A stretch of DNA of 46,556 nt from Gemmatimonadota bacterium (GTDB lineage: Bacteria > Gemmatimonadota > Gemmatimonadetes > Palauibacterales > Palauibacteraceae), in NCBI GenBank assembly GCA_022820995.1, contig JAJEEM010000065.1, positions 1 to 46,556 on the forward strand, read 5' to 3'. Position numbers and translations under genes: made by a program. Below the pieces are notes generated by a model. That model saw only the letters and a program-made list of their open reading frames with translations. It was not told the DNA's origin and did no database searches. Each line of letters begins with the position of its first letter. Position 1 is the first letter of the stretch. Shown piece after piece: positions 41,695-46,556 of this stretch.

Positions 41695-42215
41695 GAAGCA
41701 GGTCGAGTACTCCAGGAGGCGACAGCCCCGAGGGGTTCGAGCGGGGGCGCCTGACGACGTACGAGGGCGCGGCCGAGGGGGGTGGCCGGACCGTCTGCAT
41801 TCTCGTCAGCCGGTTCAACTCGCGGGTCACCGAGCGTCTACTCGCGGGCGCCGCGCGGACGACCCTCGAATGCGGCGTGGCCGAAGAGGACCTCGATATC
41901 GTGTATGTCCCCGGCGCCTGGGAACTTCCGCTCGCCGCGCGACGAGCCGCGGCTCGCGGATACGCCGCCATCGTCGCGCTGGGCTGCGTGATTCGCGGCG
42001 AGACCGCGCACTTCGACCACGTGAGCCGCGCGGCGACGGACGGCCTCGCGAGGGTCCAGCTCGACTCGGGCGTGCCGGTCGGTCTCGGCGTGCTCACGCC
42101 CGACACGCTGGAGCAGGCGCTCGCGCGCGCCGGGGGCGAACTCGGAAACGCCGGCTCGGAGGCGGCCCGCGCGGCGCTCCGCATGGCCGATCTTCACGGA
42201 CAGCCGGGCTCGTGA
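41691..42215 (+). CDS. ribH: 6,7-dimethyl-8-ribityllumazine synthase
   Basis: A 174-residue lumazine synthase that condenses the RibA/RibD branch product with the butanone phosphate. Conserved blocks are 'ILVSRFNSRVTERLLAGA', 'VYVPGAWELPLAARRAA', 'IVALGCVIRGETAHFDHVSR' (catalytic His in 'HFDHV') and 'VPVGLGVLTPDTLEQALAR'. GTG 41691 overlaps the ribBA stop; the first ~30 residues are a Gly/Arg-rich extension, and homology begins near 'TVCILVSRF'. The end overlaps nusB by four bases. Confidence 0.93.
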   Translation: MRSRSSTPGGDSPEGFERGRLTTYEGAAEGGGRTVCILVSRFNSRVTERLLAGAARTTLECGVAEEDLDIVYVPGAWELPLAARRAAARGYAAIVALGCVIRGETAHFDHVSRAATDGLARVQLDSGVPVGLGVLTPDTLEQALARAGGELGNAGSEAARAALRMADLHGQPGS

Positions 42216-42646
42216 CCCCGACCGCCCGGACACACCACCACTCGCGGGCGCGGAGCTGGGCGCTGAACCTCCTCTATGCGTGGGAAGTGGGCGGACAGGG
42301 CACGCCGCTCGAACACGCGGCGCAGAGCCTCGTCCACCGTCGCATGTCCGCACGCTACCGCCCTCATGTCCGGCGTCTGCTCGAAACCGTCGGCCGCCAT
42401 CTCGCCGAGATCGACGCGACGATCGCTCATCACACGTCGAACTGGCGGATCGAGCGCCTGCACGCCATCGACCGCAACATCCTGAGAATCGGGATCGCGG
42501 AACTGCTGTGGTTCGAAGACGTTCCGCCGAAGGTCTCGATTCACGAAGCCCTGAAGCTGGCGCGCCGGTACGGCAGTCCCGGCAGTCCGCGTTTTCTCAA
42601 CGGCGTGCTCGACGCGGTGCTGAAGGCCCGCGAGGCAGGGCCCTGA
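42212..42646 (+). CDS. nusB: Transcription antitermination factor NusB
   Basis: A 144-residue helical protein of the rRNA antitermination complex. GTG 42212 overlaps the ribH stop. The first lines 'RARSWALNLLYAWEVGG', the middle 'SNWRIERLHAIDRNILRIGI' and the end 'VSIHEALKLARRYGSPGSPRFLNGVLDAVL' are all characteristic. ribH-nusB linkage is common in bacteria. Confidence 0.94.
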   Translation: MTPTARTHHHSRARSWALNLLYAWEVGGQGTPLEHAAQSLVHRRMSARYRPHVRRLLETVGRHLAEIDATIAHHTSNWRIERLHAIDRNILRIGIAELLWFEDVPPKVSIHEALKLARRYGSPGSPRFLNGVLDAVLKAREAGP

Positions 42647-42654
42647 GCGCTACC

Positions 42655-43776
42655 GTGGCGCGGCCGCTTCGGATCCTCCTCCTCAACTGGCAGGACCGGG
42701 AAAACCCCGAGGCCGGCGGCGCCGAAGTGCACCTCCACGAGATCTTCGGACGGCTCGCCGCACGCGGGCACGCGGTGCGGGCCGTCGTGAGCGGCTGGCC
42801 GGGCGCGGCCCCGTCGGCGACCCTCGATGGGATCGACTTCCGGCGGGTCGGAAACCGGTACAGCTACGCGTGGCGCGCCCGGAGCGCGGCGCGGAGGATC
42901 GTGCACGGCTTCGCCCCGGACGTGCTCGTCGAGGACATCAACAAGGTCCCGCTCTATTCCCCCCGGTGGGCCGGCGTCCCCGTCGTCGCACTCGTGCCGC
43001 ACCTGTTCGGGGCCACGGCCTACGCCGAGGCGTCCATCCCTCTCGCGACGGCGGTGTGGGCCGCGGAGCGGGCGATCCCCCGCATCTATCGGGACTGCTC
43101 CTTCCAGGCGATCTCGGAGAGCACGGCGCTCGACCTCACGAAGCGGGGCCTGCTCGCGCGCGACATCGCGGTCATCCCGCCCGGGATCGATCACGACACG
43201 TACCGGCCGGCCGCCGCGGCGGAGCGTGCGGAGGCGCCGACACTGCTCTACGTGGGCCGGCTCAAGCGATACAAGGGCCTCGATGTCCTGTTCGAGGCGC
43301 TTTCGCGATTGAACGACCGGCTGCCGGACGCGAGGCTCGTCATCGCGGGCCGCGGCAGCGACGAGCGCCGCCTCCGAAAGCTCGTGCGCCGCGCCGGACT
43401 CTCGAACAGGGTCCGCTTCGCGGGGTACATCTCCGAGGCGGAGAAGGTCGCCTGGCTGCGCCGGGCATGGGCGGTGGTGTATCCCTCCCCGAAGGAGGGG
43501 TGGGGGATGACGAACGTGGAGGCGGCCGCGTGCGGCACGCCGGTGATCGCGAGCGATTCCCCGGGGCTGCGCGAGTCGGTGGCGGCGGGGGAGTCGGGAA
43601 TCCTCGCCCCGCACGGAGACGCCGCAGCGTGGGCTGCCTCGATCTGCCAGGTTCTCGAGGAGCCGTCCGTGCGCGAACGCCTCGGAACGGGAGGGATCGC
43701 CCACGCCGCCCGGTTCTCGTGGTCGCGTGCAGCGGATGAGACGGAAGCGCACCTTTACCAGTCACTCGAACCCTGA
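42655..43776 (+). CDS. GT4-family glycosyltransferase
   Basis: A 373-residue retaining glycosyltransferase with two Rossmann-like domains (GT-B). GTG 42655 gives 'RPLRILLLNWQDRENPEAGG', and 'GAEVHLHEIFGRLAARGH' is the acceptor-side start of family 4 enzymes. The donor-side domain has 'TLLYVGRLKRYKGLDVLFEA', 'RLVIAGRGSDERRLRKLV' and the Glu-x7-Glu-type motif in 'EGWGMTNVEAAACGTPVIAS'. The sugar donor and acceptor are not predictable. Its position between nusB and hpf gives no hint of a polysaccharide locus. Confidence 0.88.
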   Translation: MARPLRILLLNWQDRENPEAGGAEVHLHEIFGRLAARGHAVRAVVSGWPGAAPSATLDGIDFRRVGNRYSYAWRARSAARRIVHGFAPDVLVEDINKVPLYSPRWAGVPVVALVPHLFGATAYAEASIPLATAVWAAERAIPRIYRDCSFQAISESTALDLTKRGLLARDIAVIPPGIDHDTYRPAAAAERAEAPTLLYVGRLKRYKGLDVLFEALSRLNDRLPDARLVIAGRGSDERRLRKLVRRAGLSNRVRFAGYISEAEKVAWLRRAWAVVYPSPKEGWGMTNVEAAACGTPVIASDSPGLRESVAAGESGILAPHGDAAAWAASICQVLEEPSVRERLGTGGIAHAARFSWSRAADETEAHLYQSLEP

Positions 43777-43785
43777 AGAGGACCG

Positions 43786-44133
43786 ATGAGAACCATCGTC
43801 ACCGCGCGTAACACCGATGTCTCCGAAATTCGCGAGATCATCGAGACGCGCTTTACGAATCTCACGCGTTTCGAGCCGCGGGCGTCGAAGGCCGAAGTCG
43901 TATTCACGGGAGAGAAGACGCAGGTACGCGCGGCGGCCGTCGTCAGCGTCGACCGCGCCCGTCCCGTGCACGGGGAGGCGGCGGGTCCCGACCCGCGCAC
44001 GGCGCTCGACCGGCTCGCGGACAAGCTGGGAAACCAGCTCCGCCGCAACCACGACCGGTACAATGAACACTCCGCGCCGCCGATGGATGAACTGTTCGGG
44101 AGTCCCTTCGAGGCGGACGGAGAGTCCGGGTGA
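43786..44133 (+). CDS. hpf: Ribosome hibernation promoting factor (HPF/YfiA family, short form)
   Basis: A 115-residue protein. 'MRTIVTARNTDVSEIREIIE' and 'FEPRASKAEVVFTGEKTQVR' match the beta-alpha-beta-beta-beta-alpha fold of HPF/RaiA, and 'DPRTALDRLADKLGNQLRRN' is the second helix. It lacks the C-terminal dimerisation domain of long HPF. ATG 43786 follows GAAGAGGA. In stationary phase such proteins occupy the ribosome decoding centre. It overlaps hprK by four bases; hpf-hprK-PTS linkage is common in proteobacteria with regulatory PTS. Confidence 0.88.
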   Translation: MRTIVTARNTDVSEIREIIETRFTNLTRFEPRASKAEVVFTGEKTQVRAAAVVSVDRARPVHGEAAGPDPRTALDRLADKLGNQLRRNHDRYNEHSAPPMDELFGSPFEADGESG

Positions 44134-45086
44134 CCCTCACGGTCGCGTCGCTGCTCCGGCGCAAGCAGGAAGCGTTTTCGCTCTCGGTGGTCGCCGGCGA
44201 GTCCGGCCTGGAGCGTGGCATCGAGGTGCCCGAAGTCTCGTCCCCGGGACTCGCGCTGGCCGGCTACAGGGAGCGCTTCGTCTCCCAGCGGGTTCTCATC
44301 TTCGGAGAGACCGAGATCGCCTACCTCGAGAGCCTCCGCGCTTCGGAACGCGCCGCCGCCCTCACGTTCGTGTTCGAGTCCGGCGTCCCCTGCGCGATCA
44401 TCACCAAGAATCAGGCGGCCCCGGCGGAACTCGTTTCCGCCGCGGAGGCGGCCGGCGTCGCGGTGCTCGAAACGCCTCTGAAGACGGGCGACTTCTACCG
44501 GCGGCTGCAGCCCTATCTCGAAGAAGAGTTCGCGCCGCGGACCTCGCTCCACGGATCTCTCGCGGATGTATATGGGATCGGCCTCCTCTTCATGGGACCG
44601 TCCGGCATCGGCAAGAGCGAGTGCGTGCTCGATCTCGTGGAGCGGGGCCACCGCCTCGTCGCGGACGACCTCATCCTCGTACACCGCCGCCAGAGCGACA
44701 TCCTTCTGGGGCGCGCGCACGAACACCAGCGCCACCACATGGAGATCCGGGGCGTGGGCATCATCGACGTGCGCGCCATGTTCGGGATCCGGGCCGTGCG
44801 ACAGCAGAAGCGGATCGAAGTCGTCGTCGAACTCGAGGTGTGGGGAGACCGCGACGACTACGACCGGACCGGTCTCGAGGCCGAGGAGTGCGAGATCCTG
44901 GGCGTAAAGCTGCCGAAGGTCCGCATCCCCCTGAACCCGGGAAAGAACATCACCGTCATCTCCGAAGTCGTGGCCATGAACCATCTCCTGCGCTATTCGG
45001 GAGAAGATCCGGCGGCGGCCTTCGAGCGCGACCTCATCGAGCGCATGCGGCCGGTGCGCGACTACCTCGAGTCCGATGACGAATGA
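44130..45086 (+). CDS. hprK: HPr kinase/phosphorylase
   Basis: A 318-residue bifunctional sensor that phosphorylates and dephosphorylates HPr on serine. The N-terminal domain (1-~130) precedes the catalytic domain starting at 'SLHGSLADVYGIGLLFMG' (His141). Walker A is 'GPSGIGKSE' (156-164), then 'RLVADDLILV' and the signature 'MEIRGVGIIDVRAMFGI'. GTG 44130 overlaps hpf. No rapZ gene lies between hprK and the PTS IIA gene, unlike many proteobacteria. HPr and enzyme I are probably beyond the window. Confidence 0.94.
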   Translation: MTLTVASLLRRKQEAFSLSVVAGESGLERGIEVPEVSSPGLALAGYRERFVSQRVLIFGETEIAYLESLRASERAAALTFVFESGVPCAIITKNQAAPAELVSAAEAAGVAVLETPLKTGDFYRRLQPYLEEEFAPRTSLHGSLADVYGIGLLFMGPSGIGKSECVLDLVERGHRLVADDLILVHRRQSDILLGRAHEHQRHHMEIRGVGIIDVRAMFGIRAVRQQKRIEVVVELEVWGDRDDYDRTGLEAEECEILGVKLPKVRIPLNPGKNITVISEVVAMNHLLRYSGEDPAAAFERDLIERMRPVRDYLESDDE

Positions 45087-45477
45087 CGGCGTCCGCGGCG
45101 TCGTCGTGGCGCACGCGGAACTCGCGGAGGCCCTCGTGTCCGCCGTGGAGGGCATCAGCGGCGTCAGGGGCGCCCTGCACGCCGTGAGCAACGAAGGCCT
45201 GGGGCCCGACGAACTCGCCAGGATCATCGGCGAGGCGGCGGGGGGGGCTGAGGCCATCCTCTTCGTGGATCTCGCGGGCGGCAGTTGCGGCCTGGCCGGC
45301 CTTCAGCATGTGCGGGAGAGCCGAGGATGTGCGTGGGTCGCGGGCGTCAACCTCCCGATGCTGCTCGACTTCGTCTTTCATCGCGACATGCCGATCGCGG
45401 CGCTCGTCCCCCGTCTTCTCCGAAAGGGAAAGGCCGGGCAGCGCGCGCACCCGTCTCCGCCGGCCGGAACCGACTGA
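45076..45477 (+). CDS. PTS mannose-family EIIA component
   Basis: A 133-residue soluble phosphocarrier. The active-site histidine is His13 in 'GVVVAHAELAEALV', and 'ILFVDLAGGSCGLAGLQHV' and 'GVNLPMLLDFVFHRDMP' are family features. ATG 45076 lies inside the end of hprK (11-base overlap), so expression is tied to hprK. It may serve regulation rather than sugar uptake, but IIB and IIC genes follow. Confidence 0.88.
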   Translation: MTNDGVRGVVVAHAELAEALVSAVEGISGVRGALHAVSNEGLGPDELARIIGEAAGGAEAILFVDLAGGSCGLAGLQHVRESRGCAWVAGVNLPMLLDFVFHRDMPIAALVPRLLRKGKAGQRAHPSPPAGTD

Positions 45478-45486
45478 GCGGGACCC

Positions 45487-45966
45487 GTGCCGCTCGAACT
45501 CCTGCGGATCGATGAGCGTCTGATCCATGGCCAGGTACTCGTGGGGTGGGGGCGTCCCCTGGACCTCGACTTCTACATCGTCGTCGATGACGCTCTCGCT
45601 TCCAGCGATTGGGAGCAGGAACTCTGGGCCAGCGCCCTCGCCGACGGGGAGAGTGCGGAATTCCTGGGAGTGGAGGAGGCGGTCCGGCGCTTCGGTGAAC
45701 TGGGCCGCCGGGCGGATCGCGGCGCGCTCCTGACACGGGATACGGGAACGATGCGGGCGCTGGCGGAGCGGGGGTGCCTCGACGGGCGGACCGTGAACGT
45801 CGGAGGCGTGTACGCCGCGGGGGGACGGAAGAAGATCCTGGACTACGTCCACCTCTCGCCGGGGGAGATCGAGGACCTGCGGGTCATCGGCGAGCACGCT
45901 TCGGTGAGCGCGCGGAACCTACCCAGCGCGCGGGAGGTTCGTCTCGACGCGCGGAAGCTCGGATGA
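45487..45966 (+). CDS. PTS mannose/fructose/sorbose-family EIIB component
   Basis: A 159-residue protein. The phospho-accepting histidine is His14 in the hallmark 'RIDERLIHGQVLVGW'; 'RTVNVGGVYAAGGRKKIL' and 'YVHLSPGEIEDLRVI' are also conserved. GTG 45487 lies nine bases after the IIA stop. It would take phosphate from IIA and pass it to the transported sugar. It overlaps the IIC gene by four bases. Confidence 0.9.
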   Translation: MPLELLRIDERLIHGQVLVGWGRPLDLDFYIVVDDALASSDWEQELWASALADGESAEFLGVEEAVRRFGELGRRADRGALLTRDTGTMRALAERGCLDGRTVNVGGVYAAGGRKKILDYVHLSPGEIEDLRVIGEHASVSARNLPSAREVRLDARKLG

Positions 45967-46556
45967 CGGGGGTCGAGCTTTCGGCCGGCGACTGGGCGCT
46001 GGCCTGCCTGTTCGGCGCGGCCATCGGCCTGGACGGCGTGTCCTGGCCCCAGGCCATGTGGTCCCGGCCCATCGTGGCGGGCACGCTGGGAGGGCTGCTC
46101 TTCGGGGCTCCCGGCGCGGGCTGCCTGGTCGGCGTCTGGCTGGAGCTCGTCCTGTCGCGGCATCCCCCCTTCGGCGGCGCGCGACACCCGGAGACCGGGC
46201 CCGCCGCCTTCACGGCCGGGGCGGCCTGCGCGGCCGGCGGCGGTGGAGCCCCCATCGGAATCGTCGCCGCGGTCGCCGTCGGCTGGGCGATCGGGTGGAC
46301 GGGCGCCCACTCGGTGACCCTCCTCCGGCGCGTGACGCCGAGGCTCGTCTCGCGACCCGAAGGCTTCCGGGGGGGAGCGGCCGCCCTCGCGCGACGACAC
46401 AGACTGGCGATCGTCCTGGACGGACTGCGCGCCGGTCTCCTCGTCGCCGCGTTGCTCGTGCCCTCCGTGCTGTTCGTCCGCCTGCTGTCGACGCAGTCCT
46501 CCAGCGCGGCGGGCGCCGCGTGGTGGCCCGTTGTCGCGGGGCTTGGCCTCGCCGGC
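45963..46556 (+). CDS. PTS mannose-family EIIC component (3' truncated)
   Basis: Open from ATG 45963 to the window end, 198 codons. Several hydrophobic helices are visible. The segment 'GLDGVSWPQAMWSRPIVAGT' followed by 'LGGLLFGAPGAGCLVGVWLE' and 'HPETGPAAFTAG' matches the first half of mannose-family IIC permeases, which bind the sugar in the membrane. The C-terminus and any IID gene lie beyond the window. Confidence 0.82.
   Translation, partial: MTGVELSAGDWALACLFGAAIGLDGVSWPQAMWSRPIVAGTLGGLLFGAPGAGCLVGVWLELVLSRHPPFGGARHPETGPAAFTAGAACAAGGGGAPIGIVAAVAVGWAIGWTGAHSVTLLRRVTPRLVSRPEGFRGGAAALARRHRLAIVLDGLRAGLLVAALLVPSVLFVRLLSTQSSSAAGAAWWPVVAGLGLAG

Noticed and set aside
1..46556. tRNA, rRNA, insertion sequence, integrase or phage genes
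   Set aside because: No gap is large enough for rRNA; no tRNA-like cloverleaf, transposase, terminal inverted repeats or attachment-site duplication was noticed by reading.

Overview
The window is a gene-dense, very G+C-rich bacterial chromosome segment with 40 protein-coding genes. Both ends are cut: the first gene lacks its start and the last lacks its end. Only one gene (DUF4159, 19824-20627) is on the minus strand. I see no tRNA, rRNA, CRISPR array, insertion sequence, phage gene or integrase, and base composition looks even throughout. The content is mostly core metabolism and housekeeping. The mix of Bacteroidota-like envelope families, a caa3-type oxidase, an Ig-like lipoprotein, a PBP1-type lipoprotein beside rpsA, and an HprK plus mannose-family PTS remnant suggests Gemmatimonadota or a close relative. 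That placement is inference, not a tree.

Layout: (1) 1-6828, four envelope or periplasmic genes of poorly known function: a DUF4175-like coiled-coil protein, a TPR protein, a secreted family usually misnamed 'asparagine synthetase B', and a TonB-like anchored protein. (2) 6962-14787, valS, an Ig-like lipoprotein, selA, purN and purH. (3) 14940-19813, the periplasmic molybdoenzyme MsrP, then after a strong terminator hairpin the cytochrome c oxidase operon ctaC-ctaD-ctaE-ctaF. (4) A convergent DUF4159 gene, then a divergent run: E1-alpha dehydrogenase, a small unknown protein, rnz, a fused aroA-cmk, and rpsA with its own promoter. (5) 27497-34558, a PBP1-type lipoprotein followed by a propionyl-CoA carboxylase/methylmalonyl-CoA mutase set. 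(6) 34620-42646, FmdB, argS, a PfkB kinase, purM, ribD-ribE-ribBA-ribH and nusB. (7) 42655-46556, a GT4 glycosyltransferase, hpf, hprK and the mannose-family PTS subunits IIA, IIB and IIC.

The genes are tightly packed: thirteen junctions are 4-base ATGA/GTGA/TTGA overlaps, so translational coupling is probably widespread. GTG and TTG starts are common. Coherent pathway blocks are the late purine steps (purN, purH, purM), the whole riboflavin branch from GTP and ribulose-5-phosphate, propionyl-CoA to succinyl-CoA (epimerase and B12-binding subunit not present here), and the oxidase core without its assembly factors.

The points most worth a second look are: rnz, which appears to start at an ATC codon behind a perfect AAGGAG; a RibBA whose metal-ligand histidine is glutamine; an AroA-Cmk fusion; a zinc-ribbon/TM/DUF4159 protein; an 11-bp tandem repeat that creates start-stop minigenes at purM; a structured leader before ctaC, which itself lacks a Shine-Dalgarno sequence; a pentapeptide-repeat acidic tail on ribosomal protein S1; and the uncharacterised four-gene envelope cluster. 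I found no clearly new defence or mobile system.
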